Assembly: GCF_000149955.1 (NCBI RefSeq)
Contig: NC_030994.1
Location: 1 to 64,000, forward strand
Direction of reading: 5' to 3'
Origin: Fusarium oxysporum f. sp. lycopersici 4287
Lineage: Eukaryota; Ascomycota; Sordariomycetes; Hypocreales; Nectriaceae
Length of the DNA stretch: 64,000 bases
Every line of letters begins with the position of its first letter. Position 1 is the stretch's first letter. The notes under the pieces were generated by a model, which saw only the letters and a list, made by a program, of their open reading frames with translations, was not told where the DNA came from and made no database searches. Below are positions 25,401-37,453 of the stretch, piece by piece. Position numbers and translations under genes: made by a program.

Positions 25401-25620
25401 CTTTGCCCTCCCGACGTTGATTAGCCCGGACAACAGGCTCCGCACTCAGTCGCGCATCACATGCAGAATGTGAGTGCAGCATAAGTCTCGGGTGCGACAT
25501 TATGAAGGGTTTTCTACTAAACTTAATTTCTTATGTGCCAATGATACTACGTAGAAGCTGAAACTTTCTGCACCTAACCTTTATGGTTTAGTCCACTCAG
25601 AGAAATTCTCCTAGGTTATC
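22471..25620. other. Intergenic, no gene recognised
   Basis: Several frames under 140 codons on both strands. The best, on the minus strand around 23258-23500 (NQTLEWRCCFIKVYEVDENGEK), looks protein-like but has no domain I can name and no clear start. No RNA gene or transposase was recognised. Composition is normal, so it may hold decayed genes. Confidence 0.35.
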
Positions 25621-25910
25621 TCATTAAGCAGCGCAAGACTGTAATGCCGTTATATTATATAATAGGCTAATATTTTAGCTATCTTTTAAATTTTAAACTT
25701 ACTACTAGGTAGCAGTTAGATAAGGTTAACTTTATTTCTGTTTATTCTAAGCTTCTCTATAGCATTATATATCTCTTGTATATACCCTTGACCTAACTGC
25801 TAGCAAGGGTTACCTGCAGCTTGTACTGTAAATTAAGTATTAATTTGTATTTTCAGAGAAAATATCTAGTAGAGGCATAGCATATCTACCTATATAGACC
25901 CTCTACCTTG
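25621..25910. repeat. AT-rich, RIP-like segment
   Basis: High A+T with TTAGCTAT and TTTAAATTTTAAACTT-like strings, set between normal-composition flanks. Probably a decayed transposon fragment; family not recognisable. Confidence 0.45.
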
Positions 25911-25999
25911 TGTCCCTTTGGATCCTGTTCTGCTCTTTACGCAGGCCACTGCCGGTTTGCAAGTCAATAACTGTTTACTCCTTAAGCCTATCTTCATAG

Positions 26000-26619
26000 C
26001 TAACCCAAAGTTCTATCCTTAATAGCCACCTTTAGGTTTCTGTCCTCTTAGTAGACCAACACGCGATCCCGCAAATAACGCCCACCCGCTTTGTTGCTTT
26101 TCCAGACGCATTCGCATCTTGTCAGGCATAAGCCGCAACTCTATAGCATGGGCTATCTTAGTATCCCTTTTCCTGTTCCTTTTCCGCTTTCGCTTCCGCT
26201 GCTTTCTTCGTTGCGGCCAAACGTGATCAGAACGTTGCTCCTCTGCCATCAAAAGGAGATATTAGCTCGAGGCAGAAACGGTGCCCAGAGTACGAACCAA
26301 TTCGCCATCATTTCAGGCGTACCCGGTCACGCTCACCCTACTCCCGTATTCCCTTCCATCTCTGTCGCCACTTCTGCATCAACCCGATCATCTTCCGTAT
26401 TGCTCCAATCTTGATAGGCAATCATCCCTTCCTTAGTCCAGTCTCTAGAGCCTCCCTGTATTTTGCCGTTCTTTCCCATCTGCTGCCAGTCAAGGCACCA
26501 TTGGTAATCCGTTTTACTATATCGTCGGGTAGGCCTATTGCCTTCTGATACTGCTGGTTAGTCTTGATGCTGTCACAAGGCTGCACCTTATTGCAAGCTT
26601 CTATTGCTTCAGTATATCT
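26000..26619 (-). pseudogene. Possible further fragment downstream of the MULE
   Basis: The minus strand reads CDSIKTNQQYQKAIGLPDD then IVKRITNGALTGSRWERTAK and, near 26019-26252, an arginine/lysine-rich stretch. It is protein-like and interrupted by stops, but I cannot assign a family. It may be the degenerate tail of the MULE or a separate transposon fragment. Confidence 0.35.
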
Positions 26620-28690
26620 TTAATATATAGCTTGCGTGTAATTATAAGTTAGAGCCGGCTCTGCTGCCGGTGTTGCTGCCTGGTCTGCCGCTGGTTGGAC
26701 TACTATTGTCTGGTATGACGCCGCGTGACCCGCTGCTGTATTCACTACCACTCTCTCTGCTGATACTACCTGGTTTGCGGTTGTACAGACTACTACTTCC
26801 TCTGCTGATGCTATATGGGTTGCTGCTTTGTGGGCTACCGTTGTCTGATTTGATGCTGCGGGAACTGCTGCTATATTGACTGCTGTTGTCTCTGTTGGCG
26901 TCGCTGTTGCTGATGACTGCAGGAAATCTTTATGCCGAAGGTGGCATGCTTTTGAAGTCATCATATGGCCTAGTATACGGCATCTGCTACACTTTGGTGG
27001 TGCCTTGTGCTTGCCAATAGTCTCAAAAGCCTCAAAGGAGCTAGATGATCTTGTAGTGCTTGGTTGTGGTAGATTGGACCTGGCAGCCGTCGCTTCTACA
27101 CGAGTGCGAGGCTTAAGTAGCAGTTGTGGCTTCCCAAAACGGCCAAGATGCCAATACCCATGAAAATGGCCAAGACGAAGGGTCTGACCTTGTTTTTAGC
27201 AAGGTTTAAAGGATATGAGCGCAAGGTAGCCCTTGGGTTCGGGTAAAAACACCTGTACAGCTAGGTAAAGGTACCTTGTTACCTAAAAGTTGCTTTCTTT
27301 GTTTCTCAACCTCCCGTAAGGCATAGTGAGAGACCCCGGCTTGTGTACCTGAATACAGTTCCTTGAGAGCTCTAATGGATTCCGAATTTGCTGCATTGCC
27401 TGATTTAAACGAAGCTCAGAAAGCTGATGGACTGAAACCCAGCTCAAAGCCCCCCGAGAATTAAAGTGATCAAACTTTGATGTCTTCAAATAGCTCTTTA
27501 GCATGCTATGGATGCCCTCAACTGTAGAGGTAACAACAGTGCCAAAGTGAAGTTGCTGATCAACCCGTGCCTTTACGGGCTTTTGCTTGTAGGGGTTGAG
27601 CCACGTTGGCTTTAGATATGTAACCTCATTCACATAGATAGGCGGATACTTCTGCTCAAGCTCTTGCACCCGCTGTTCAAATGTTGCTTTATATGAGGAG
27701 AAGACAATCAAATGTCAGAGACTACAGAAGCTCTCCCAGGCAGTATTATCGGTAAAGTGGCATAAGGTTCTCTCTGATGGACTAAATGTTGGCCTACAAT
27801 TAGTAACAACCGCCTTATTAGCATGCCAAAGGCATAGTAATCAGATTAAAGACGGAAAGCAGATATAAACTGCATTCATACATGCCTTTACACAGTCTGT
27901 CAGGATAATAGATAGAAATCTGACTTGGCTGATCTCGTAGAGCGATTTAAGCCTTTCAAGAGCCCAAAGGTAGTCATCTTGATTCTCGCCTCTAAAGAAG
28001 GCAATGCAATACAGAAAGACCTATTAGCAGCATTAATGCCGATATTATCAAGCAGTGGCACACCATATTTACTAGTCATATATGTACAATCCAGTAATAG
28101 GAGATCTGGATATGCCTGAAGATAGGCAAGTGAGTCAGGATGAGCAAATAGGATAGATTCTACCCAATTGTCTGCATCAGGCTGTATTCGACTCCAAAAG
28201 CCTTATTTATCAAGCTGATTTATAAGCAGGATTCTCTCCTTGGCGGGTGTCTTGGCGGTTCCGCATACTCCAATTTGAAATGTCCTTTTGCGTTGTAAAC
28301 GTTGTTGAATTTTGCCGTGGATAAGTTCTTATCTCCTTGGGAGCGACTCCAGCACTAGTCAGACTGCTGATTGTTGTTTTATCTTCAGCACTGAACTTCC
28401 GATGTATAGGGTGAGCAGTTGGGTGACTGCTTGGCTTGTGGTTGTGTGTGGCAAAGCGGCGGTAGCTGCTTTCCAAGAATTGAGAAAGGACAGCCACAAC
28501 CTCATGTAGAGGAATGAAGAGTTCGTTGCTTTGAGACATTTGGAGGTTGCTGTTCGGAGTCACAGGTAACGATGATCCTTCCGTTCCTATGTGTGGTCGA
28601 CTTCCCTGTAATAGAGGCGCAACCTCATGGCAAGGCCCAATTGTTGATACCCTGATGTAAAGCATTTCGAGTTGGGTAAATGCCTTCAAG
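26620..28690 (-). pseudogene. Dead Mutator-like (MULE) transposase
   Basis: The minus strand gives an N-terminal HNHKPSSHPTAHPIHRKFS and LTSAGVAPKEIRT segment, then LLLDCTY..KYGVPLL (first catalytic Asp), an ILTDCVKACMNAV region (second Asp), LLCLWHANKAVVTN (the conserved CxxW-H-like block), SYKATFEQRVQELEQKYPPI and VDQQLHFGTVVTSTVEGIHS with the catalytic Glu, ending in a zinc knuckle CSRCRILGHMMTSKAC at about 26950-26999. Frames are broken by several stops between 27710 and 28210. After the knuckle come degenerate 30-base repeats rich in Ala, Val and Thr (26640-26880). Inactive, of the fungal Hop-like type by motif order. Confidence 0.8.
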
Positions 28691-29325
28691 GGGCAAGGAA
28701 TCGAGAGGAAATTGGTCCATCTTGGAATTCATCGGTATTCTAGATTGTCAGAAACCTCGTGCACAGCAGCCCCAGAGAACTGCAGTTGTGGCTGCTGAGC
28801 CACACTGGCTTAGACAGGCTGCGCGTATTTAGCTGAAGGGGTGCGCGCACCTAGACGGCGTCTCCCCAGCCTGACTGTTTATTAAGGCCATTTGAAGCTT
28901 AGCGCGCATTCTATTCTGCGATTGGCCAATTCTATGGCAACCTTAGAATTGTTCTAATTGTCGTCTTCGCTCGGTGAATTCCGTCCTATCGCATGTTAAA
29001 TAAGCGCTCCAGAACTTAGGTCGCCAATCGTAAGAGTAAAGAGACATCATACTAATGCAAGCCTCGCGGACGTAATGACGTTCATCAAACCGACCATGAA
29101 TGTGCTTTTAGTTGATATAGCTAACTCTCCTAAGGGTCGGCTGTTAATATGCAGCTGACCAACGAGGGCTACCGTGTGACTGTGGTGCCTTATGGGCTAG
29201 TCTTATAATCTGTCATACCAAATCACCTATAAAAAGTGGCAGTTGATTATCGCCGGCTACTAGGCCAAGGTTTCAATATTGCCACATTTAATCTGTTCCG
29301 TACGGTTGTAAATATATCCACCAAG
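28691..29325. other. Intergenic, no gene recognised
   Basis: No domain-bearing frame. It includes the upstream region of the NmrA-like gene; a frame opening at 29236 could extend that gene but has weak start context. Confidence 0.4.
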
Positions 29326-30433
29326 ATGTTGGGCAGCAAGAAGACCGTCCTAATGATTGGTGGGACAGGAGCGCAAGGTGCAGCTGTGGTGAAAGGTACT
29401 CGATCTACACAATACTAGCTCTCTATACTAAGCTCTTTATAGCCCTCTCTGATGACTCCGCATACGAAATCCGCGTTCTCACACGTACCGCGGCATCCCC
29501 CGCGGCTGCCGAGCTCGCCGCCCTTCCTGATGTGACAATCATGGAAAGGGAATCCCTACGAAGAGGCCACGCTGCAGCACGCCTTTCGATGCCGTCGAAC
29601 TTGCCTGGGTCAACACCAATGGCTTCGCCATCGGGGAGAAGAACGAGATCTACTGGGGCATACGTATGTACGAGATTGCACGCATCAGTGGCGTGTCGCA
29701 CTTCCAGTGGGCATCGCTGCCGTACGTGTCGAAGCTGGGCGACTTCGACCCCAAATACCGCACAGGGCACATGGATGGCAAGGGCAAGGTCGCCGACTAC
29801 ATCAGCGCGCAGCCGACGAGCCCCATGAAGTGGACCATACTGACGAGCTGCATGTACATGGAGACGCTGACAGAGCTTCTGGCGCCACGGCAGAGTCCCG
29901 ACGATCCCGACCTGACGGTGTTCGCGGCGCCACTGGGGAACGGGCGGCCGCCGCTGATCTACCTTGCAGACCTCGGGAGATACGCACGCTGGGTGTTTGA
30001 CAACCCAGGCCGCAGCAATGGAATGAATTTAATGGTCGCGACGGAGAGCATCGGCTGGGAGTGCCTGGCCAAGACGTTCACAGAGGTGACGGGAAAGAAA
30101 GCTATCTATAAAGATATTTCGCTGGACGAACTATTTACATCTGGTGCTTTTCCGTTCCCGGATAGGAAAGTAGGACATAGTGTCTCCATGGAGGATCCCA
30201 CCTTGCAATCATATAGGCAGAACTTTTCCGGTTTCTGGAACAGTTGGAAGGCGGACCTAGTAAAGGTGGATTACGCAGTGCTAGACGATATCCTACCAAC
30301 GAGGATAAAAACACTAAGTGAGTGGATGAAGTTGGTAGGGTACACAGGAGAGAGACACCCAGTGTTGAAAGATTATCGGGATCACGCCAAACAACGTCAG
30401 CAAGGATTCGCAGATATAAAATTGAACTCTTAA
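29326..30433 (+). CDS. NmrA-like NAD(P)-binding protein with two apparent frameshifts
   Basis: Start ATG 29326 gives MLGSKKTVLMIGGTGAQG, the Rossmann GxxGxxG of the NmrA/HSCARG branch of atypical short-chain dehydrogenases. A 47-bp intron 29396-29442 (GTACTC...TATAG) leads to ALSDDSAYEIRVLTRT. The frame then breaks: removing one A from the AAA at 29545-29547 and one T from the TTT at 29584-29586 gives uninterrupted NPYEEATLQHAF and DAVELAWVNTNGFAIGEKNE, joining the frame that reaches the stop at 30433 (ARISGVSHFQWASLPYVSKL, GHMDGKGKVADYI, LADLGRYARWVFD). The two shifts 39 bases apart are either sequencing errors or a recent inactivation. Members act as redox sensors or reductases; substrate here is unknown. 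Confidence 0.75.
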
Positions 30434-31271
30434 TAATTTACGGGTTGTATCTCTAATGGCAGCGCAGGGGATGGCCCGAATAGAGACTACTGAGAAGACC
30501 TCTTCAGACCATATCACCCTGGTTGGCTTGGGAACAGGGAAACTAATCCGGAATTTTGTATATTAACGGCTGGCGGCAGACAGCTGGCAAAGAGAAATGG
30601 GACGGTATTATTCGAATTCTCAATCAGGTGTAGCCTACTGCTGAGAAGCTTAGTTTCAATCAGAGCCATCTTGCTCTAGATTGGATTCCTAGCCACCGGA
30701 GGGATCGTAAGTTGTGATCACAGGCTCGAGAAGCCTTAGGCAGGGGTGCAATAAAATAAAAGCCGATGCACTTGTAGGAAATTTGGCTCCTGAGGCTCCC
30801 GAGAAGATTAACAAAATTCTCAACAACTAGCCCCCATTGTTACCTACACCTGAAGTTTTCTGAGCAATTCCGCCCTTCTTCACTCGAGGTTCACCACATT
30901 GATTTGACCACACTGTCATGTCAAACGTATATCGCGCGGTATTATTGCTCTTCGCTAAAAGGGATTGTGGATGACTTGGAAGCTGTGTCTACATAGTAAT
31001 AACAACCGCTTGTGGAACCAGCACATTGTTTTTGGCCTCGTTGAATTCACGCCTCGGTATGAATACGTCAACCTGAAAAATGCGTTATCCGATAGTTGTA
31101 TACATATCAGAAGCTTAATCCAAACGCCGCCTTGAGTGATTTATAATGCAAAGTATTAATTGTCCGCATTGCTTCGGAATAGAAGTACCTCGTAATATGG
31201 CACACAATCCGAGTCCGGTCTTCATCATTTTCCGGTCCACAATCTCTTCAACAATTTTCTTTCGGTCATCA
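30434..31271. other. Convergent intergenic region
   Basis: Lies between the 3' ends of the NmrA-like gene (+) and the ArAE_2_N/DUF2421 gene (-). No gene recognised; contains both 3' untranslated regions. Confidence 0.5.
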
Positions 31272-34200
31272 TTACAGAGTCTCCAGCATTATAATGTTAC
31301 TCGTCTCACCGACTGCCCGCTTCAAAATCAGCACCAGCTCATCCAAGGCCGCCAGCAATTGCACCAAAGAATTTATAATAACCATGAAATTCCTCATTAC
31401 TCCGCTGTCAGCATTTTCTTTGTTCGGCAAGCTGCACGGCAGGTCGCCCGAGCGGCGGATTCCCTCGGCGACCTGTTCTCGCGCATGGGCAACGGCCTTG
31501 GTAAACAATGGCGTGGGTAATACTGCTGGTAGAGGGTCGCCGCTCTTGAGTGCCTGTTGGACGATAGAGAGCACACCCATTAGCTCGGTGATGAGACCCT
31601 CGTTCATGGCGCCCGTGGCTGGGATGATTCTCGTTCGTTCGCCCTCGGAGAACCGGGACGTATATTGCAGCAGCAGTGTGATATGGTGGTTAAGGATCAT
31701 GCATTGGTTGCAAACCAAGACTAGCGTTCTTGTGTCGAAATTAGAGGATGAGAATTCAAATACCGTTAGCTCTATAGGCCCTAAGATTGTGAGGAGGACC
31801 TCTCCAATTGCTAAAGCCTCTTCTTCAGCTACTTGGCGCAGATCAGGAGCAGGATCTTTCCAACTCGACGCGAAGAGAGCATATCGGTCCCCAATGTTAA
31901 CCAGAATATCAGAAAGCAGGTGTCGGTAATGGCGATTCGCAGACGGTGGTTTTGGTACGAAATTAACAATAAGAGCACCTGCAATGCCGACAAGTACGGT
32001 GACAACACGCCGCCAGAAGACTGCGTAGCCCACGCCGGGAGTGCCATATTGCGGGATCTGCGTATCGCTCCAACTGTAGCCAGCGACAAGGAACGCCGTC
32101 GCACCCATCATAATTCCTGCAGGCATTACAGCAGGAGAAGTAAATAGACGCCACCACATCATTAGGACAATAGCAGGCGCGAAGATGGCGGCGAGGCCGT
32201 ACGGATTCCCAGGGCCGTTGCCAGCGCCTATATACCATACCACCATCCCAATGACACCGCCAACAATGGTGCCAAAGACTCGTATGAGACTTCCAAAGAG
32301 TAGTTCAGCTGTGTATGGAACCAAAGTCAACTGAGCCATGATGACCGCCCACAAGCCTCTATTGCGGTAGAAGAAGCCTGCGGAAGACATAACAACAGCA
32401 GGAACCGAAAGGCCAATAGTGACCACAACCATGCGCAAAGCAAACATGCCTTCTTCATTTCCAAGCCAATTAGTAATAGCCAGAACAATTCTACCCCCGG
32501 GGCTTCTCTTACGGCCGTTGGGTGCCCGTATACTAACCAATTCAGCGCGTGCTGAATTTGGTTTAGGATTCGTGGTCCCAGATTTAGCCTGAAAATTGGG
32601 GCGCAGTGAAGTAACCGTCGAGATACGCGTAAGACTGTCGCCGAGGTCTGCAGCCGTCACTCCGTCCTCTGGAGAGTCTTCATGGCCGATCCATCGGAGG
32701 AGTGCTATCAATCGACTTGGGAACCAGACTCGAACCTTGGTTCTCATCCCCTCCAGTTGCACAATTCGAGTGAGAACCTGAGCTATGGCGTCTGCCAGCC
32801 GGGATAAATGCTCCTGGAGCAGAATCCCCGGCATGAGCCCAGTAAACGATGAGACAATTCCAGTTTCTCCCCTTAAAAGTCCATCCTCGTCAAAAACCTT
32901 CCGAGAAATCTCAGGAAGGGATCGCGAAGTGGAGGTCATGAAGATGTCGCGCTGCTCGCAGAGCTTGGAGAGCACAACAGCGTGCCTCTGCTGCATGTCT
33001 AAGCGGCCAGGGCTCTTTCGAAGGGCATGAGCCTGGTTTAATGCCTCGCTGATGGCTTGGAGAGATTCTTTGCATGCCTCAATCAGGTGCTCACCTGGAT
33101 TCACCAATAACTGGATACCTTCTTTGATCAGAACGTTCCTGCTAGGGTAGTTCGACCTAACGTGGAAATCAACCGCTCGATCAATCTGATGTTGCCCAAG
33201 CTCGACCGTCCGCTGGTCGCTATTACTCTCGCCATTGCTAGCTCGTATGCGGTTCAATGCATCGATGCTCTTTTCCTTTCGCACCTGGTTTTGTCTGTAG
33301 AGGTCTGTTAGGGCGATGAAATTCATAGTCAGCCGACGAAAGGGTTCGTTTAATGTCGATAGGTCATCTGAGCCCCATCTTCCGACAGACAAATCAATCG
33401 GCAGCAATCTAAAAAGAGGACCCAAGAGTTTGTAGGTCGAAAGCACTTTGGTTTGCAGTCCGGTTAACTTTGCCTCGCTCATATCTAGTGCTGGATGCTT
33501 TAGGCCGAGAACACAGGCATCTAAGAATTCAGGCATCAGAGCGAGGATATCCCGCATACCATCGAGTGCTTCCGACGTAGAGGACGTAGGGAAAACGAGG
33601 ATATTGCAGACGAGGCCAATGCCGGCAGCGACGGAGCAGGGAATGACGATAACCTTTGCAACAGTTCCATCGAAGGTTGGCAAAAGTGGTGCGGCATTGA
33701 GATAAATGACAGTAACAATTGAAGCCACCACTTGCACGAGTATGAGTTTGGGGAATGCAACGCGAAGCCGGGCCTGGAATTGTTCTTTTATTCGATGACT
33801 TCACTTAATATGAAGACGGGTCATGCAACTTACCATAAAGTAGACGAACAATCCCATCATGCAAAAATACGTGATGGTCACATTCGTATCCAACATGTAT
33901 CCATTGAGAATCTGGACCTTGGCATATTGTAGCGGATTTGTGGTGTTTGCCGCCTCTTGCTGAAGCGTGGCGAATCGCGCCTGCTTGTCAGCTTGTGGCC
34001 AAGTCGCAACCGCAGCTTTCATGGTGATGACACCCCAGGCCCAGGAAAGCGCGCAGCCAAGCAAGACGGTAATAGTGATTATCAGCTGAGTAAATACTAT
34101 GCCAGCCGGAGGAGCAATAAATAAGATGATGCTGGATGAAGTGAGTAAAATCCATAACGAGAAGCATTGGGAGCCTACCCGCCAAGAAATGTTGCTCGAC

Positions 34201-34420
34201 CTATCGCTATCAGAGTTGGTTCAATGAGCATTAGAAGAGTCATGAGCCAGACAGCCAGAGAGCATTTGAATAGCCTCTTTATGTCCTTCGCATTGAAATG
34301 GTCGAGCCATGATGGGAGCTTTTTGCCCGTCGACGAAGGCTTTGTTGCGTCGACGAAGTACGGATTGTGAATGCCATCCGGAGTGCCACCTTCGGTATCG
34401 GTCTGCGGCGGTTGCACCAT
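31272..34420 (-). CDS. ArAE_2_N / DUF2421 membrane protein (aromatic-acid-exporter-like)
   Basis: Three exons on the minus strand, 34420-34179, 34131-33834 and 33773-31272, give about 1013 residues. Introns are 47 bp (GTAGGC...TCCAG) and 60 bp (GTAAGT...TTCCAG). The start chosen is the first ATG (MVQPPQTDTEGG). An N-terminal membrane block includes IKRLFKCSLAVWLMTLLMLI, LFIAPPAGIVFTQLIITIT, CALSWAWGVITMKAA and TITYFCMMGLFVYFM, then VVASIVTVIYLNAAP and a long soluble segment (about residues 300-560). A second membrane block follows (MVVVTIGLSVPAVVMSSAGF, GTIVGGVIGMVVWYI, AIVLMMWWRLFTSP, VVTVLVGIAGALIVNFV) and a C-terminal DUF2421 tail. Length and layout match fungal ArAE_2_N plus DUF2421 proteins, including yeast Bre4-like sequences. 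Transport of organic anions is inferred from the family, not shown. The gene looks intact. Confidence 0.88.
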
Positions 34421-36097
34421 CCTTTCATGGAGTCTCAACCCAGGCGACACTTCTCAGTCGGAGCCGAAGATGTTTGAAGACGATGGATGACCTTTTGATC
34501 TTGGATCCTGCACGCAGGCGTAATTTCTTTAAATAAAAACGCCAAAGGATTGGATATTCATTTCGTAATACTATTGACGGGATTGGGGTTTCTTAAACGC
34601 AAGGAGCGCTGAAAGTAGCAAACGAAGGGACATAGGGAGCATGCGCCATTCCAAGTGTTGATTGGATGCGTCACACGTCCCTTGCCTCCCCTCCGACAGT
34701 GCCGGGATGCAAAGTCTATCTTTTTCCCATTGACCTGCAAAATAGGATCCCTCGTTGCATCAGGAATGTCGTATTAATTGGCCTTCTTCAGCCCTATTGC
34801 ATCAAAGCTGCCGCTCTAACCGACCCAATGATACACTGAACATACACGTACAGTCCCCTTGGACTTCTTGCTGCAAAAATGAACTTGTATATAACTGATT
34901 GATGATGGAGATATATGCCCTGTCAAGCATAAGTGATCTGCGTTCGTTCAAGGCGTGGACCATCGAGCAATTCCTTTCACTGGATGTACTGTACGCAGGC
35001 AGTCCTGAATGCGCTACCTGTAGCATGCGTGCCCCTCCATAAGCCGAAACGACAGACTCGCGGCATATGTATGGCAGCTTTATCTCCGGCATGGCACCTT
35101 TTAAGTTTTGGAGAGGCATTGCAAAAATGAGGGGTACAACACCGTGACGAAGTGCTGGTTATTCCACACGGCATTCCCCGGCTCCCTGCTAATTACAGTA
35201 CTGTACACTGAGATTTCTATGCATCTAGGGGGGAGTTGCAGTACAAAGACCGCAGCTAGGCCTCCTCGCTAGAAGCCGTCCTCAGTAGCTCAATTCAATG
35301 ATCTTCTTCTGGGCACACCTACGGTTGCACCCACCATCTTCTAAGAATCCTTCCAGCACCCCTCATCTTACGCCCATCTTACTGTAACAAGCAGCACTTT
35401 CTACCGAGCTTGCTACAGTAGTAACAATCAGTACGGAGGTACTAAGGTCTCCTCACCAACAGAAGATTTGCCAAAGCTCCTAAATACTATCTAAGGTTTA
35501 ATTAACGACTGGCCTCTCTCCTTCGATGACGAACTTCTTACATCACCGTTTCTGCCTTAGTTATAGACGAACGAAAGCACAACTACCGGTATCACCATAG
35601 TGCGATAATCCAGTAGACCCTTGAACTTGGAAGATAACCAAATCGAACACTTGAGCAGAAATTGAAGTCATTACAATTCCGTAGCGACACTTTCAGTGCA
35701 CAGGAACCGTCGCCTTCAATGCAGAAACTCATTCAACGTCCACGTATTGTATGCAATTAGTGGCTGTCAGACTTTGAGCTTCGCTTGTTAAAACTTCCCC
35801 TATTTACCCCCCCGTTGCTAGGCGTTGTGTACCTAGCCCATCATATCACATCACATTCCCATACCGATCAATTAACATTTGCTCATCAGCGCCCACCATC
35901 CTACATATATTNNNNNNNNNNNNNNNNNNNNNNNNNNNNNNNNNNNNNNNNNNNNNNNNNNNNNNNNNNNNNNNNNNNNNNNNNNNNNNNNNNNNNNNNN
36001 NNNNNNNNNNNNNNNNNNNNNNNNNNNNNNNNNNNNNNNNNNNNNNNNNNNNNNNNNNNNNNNNNNNNNNNNNGTAGCATCAGAGAAAGCAACCGCC
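34421..36097. other. Divergent promoter region
   Basis: Separates the minus-strand ArAE_2_N gene from the plus-strand DUF2985 gene, so it holds both promoters. No gene recognised; 35370-35440 has repeated GTAAC/GCTTGCTAC strings. It includes the N gap 35912-36073. Confidence 0.5.
35912..36073. other. Assembly gap (162 N)
   Basis: Run of N about 24 bases upstream of the proposed DUF2985 start codon; it may hide leader sequence or an upstream exon. Confidence 0.95.
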
Positions 36098-37453
36098 ATG
36101 ATGCGCTCCCGACAATCTTCCAATTACGGAACCGAGATCGAAACCGAACCGTTCCCACCCATCGAAGATGCATCACCACGCAGTAACAATACAGCCTCTT
36201 CTTTGCGCGTTGAGAATCGTCCAACCGCCTCATCATCGCTAAGCGGTCGACTTCGTCGCGTCTCCGCAAGCTTCGAAGTGTCTAACCCCCCCGAGGGCTT
36301 CATGGCCGCAACAGGAACCATCTGTTCATCCATCTTCACACGCCAAACTGTGCCGCCTACTTCCTCGAACCCTCCAGTACTGATGCAACAAAGCCCCGAT
36401 GCTGGAGGTCCTTCGAGACAGAGCACATTTCCTGCCATTAATGATGAGGTGCCTCCTGAAGAAAAGGATCGCCCGAGCGCGGCATTGGCGAGCCGGGCTC
36501 TCACGGGAGAACCAGCTACTGCTGCCCCTTTCGCTAATGGATACCATTTCCCTCCTAAGCACTCCGCTTGGCAATCGACAATGTCTGGCTGTATCGCGTT
36601 CTGGAACTATTTCTTGACGCCTCTGGGCTTCTGCGTTACGATCTATGGCCTGAATGTTGTTGCTTGGGGAGGCATGCTCTTCCTGCTCCTCTGGTAAGGC
36701 GACGCCTCTCTAGCCATCATCGTACAAGAATTTTGCTGACTCTATCGCAGCAATGCCTCCCCTGCCATGTGCCACCCGTCTTGCAATGATATCAACTCGC
36801 CCAGGCGAAAATGGATTGAATGGGACTCGCAGATCCTCAACGCTCTCTTCTGCGTTACAGGTTTTGGGCTTGCTCCCTGGCGATTCCGCGACCTTTGGTT
36901 CTTATATCAATACCAAGTGCAAGGGAAGGAGATATTCCTCCGGCGGCTGGGTGGAATTCACCGAGGCTGGTTCCGACTCCCTGGCTCCGCAGAGCTCCAC
37001 CCTAAGATAGGGCCGGAAAACGTGTCAAGCTCACCTCACCTCGTCTCGTCTATAGCCTGTCCATATCCCAAGGATAAGATTCCCGACGCCCCCCTGACCG
37101 GTCAACGCGCACCGGCCACGCCAATTTGGAAGTTGGGCGCCGTAATCTGGCTGATGGTCTGGAATACCTTCTTTCAGTGTTGTCTCGCCGGCTTCATGTG
37201 GGGAATGAACAGATATAACCGGCCCAGCTGGGCGACCGGGCTCTTTGTCGGCCTCGGGTGTATGGTTGCCGCTGTCGGGGGAATCATTATATTCATTGAA
37301 GGAAAGAAGGTCAAGGGCATCGAGGGAGTCCCCATCAGCGACAAGGATATCCAGAAACTTCAAGAGGACCGAGAGAAGGGAATTTGGCATTATAATAACA
37401 TCAAGGACAAGGATTTAACAGAAGATGCAAAAAAGAAGGTAGCCAAAAAATGA
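36098..37453 (+). CDS. DUF2985 family membrane protein
   Basis: Exons 36098-36693 and 36751-37453 give 432 residues. The start is ATG 36098 in ACCGCCATGATG context; an earlier start in the gap cannot be excluded. The intron is 57 bp (GTAAGG...CGCAG) and joins LLLC to NASPAMCHPSC. The N-terminal 140 residues are polar and Ser/Pro-rich. The conserved part is AFWNYFLTPLGFCVTIYGLNVVAWGG, then RRKWIEWDSQILNALFCVTG and WRFRDLWFLYQY, which is the DUF2985 signature, followed by two more helices at PIWKLGAVIWLMVWNTFFQC and GLFVGLGCMVAAVGGIIIFI and a lysine-rich cytosolic tail. Function is unknown. The gene appears complete. Confidence 0.82.

Noticed and set aside
26670..26879. Leu/Pro-rich plus-strand frame of 69 codons with regular repeats
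   Set aside because: It is the complement of the degenerate 30-base repeats after the MULE zinc knuckle; regularity comes from the repeat.
31294..31929. 211-codon plus-strand frame
   Set aside because: It is the complement of the ArAE_2_N/DUF2421 coding region, whose plus-strand translation has no recognisable domain.
35879..36123. Frames running through the N gap upstream of DUF2985
   Set aside because: Open only because N bases contain no stops; not evidence for coding.
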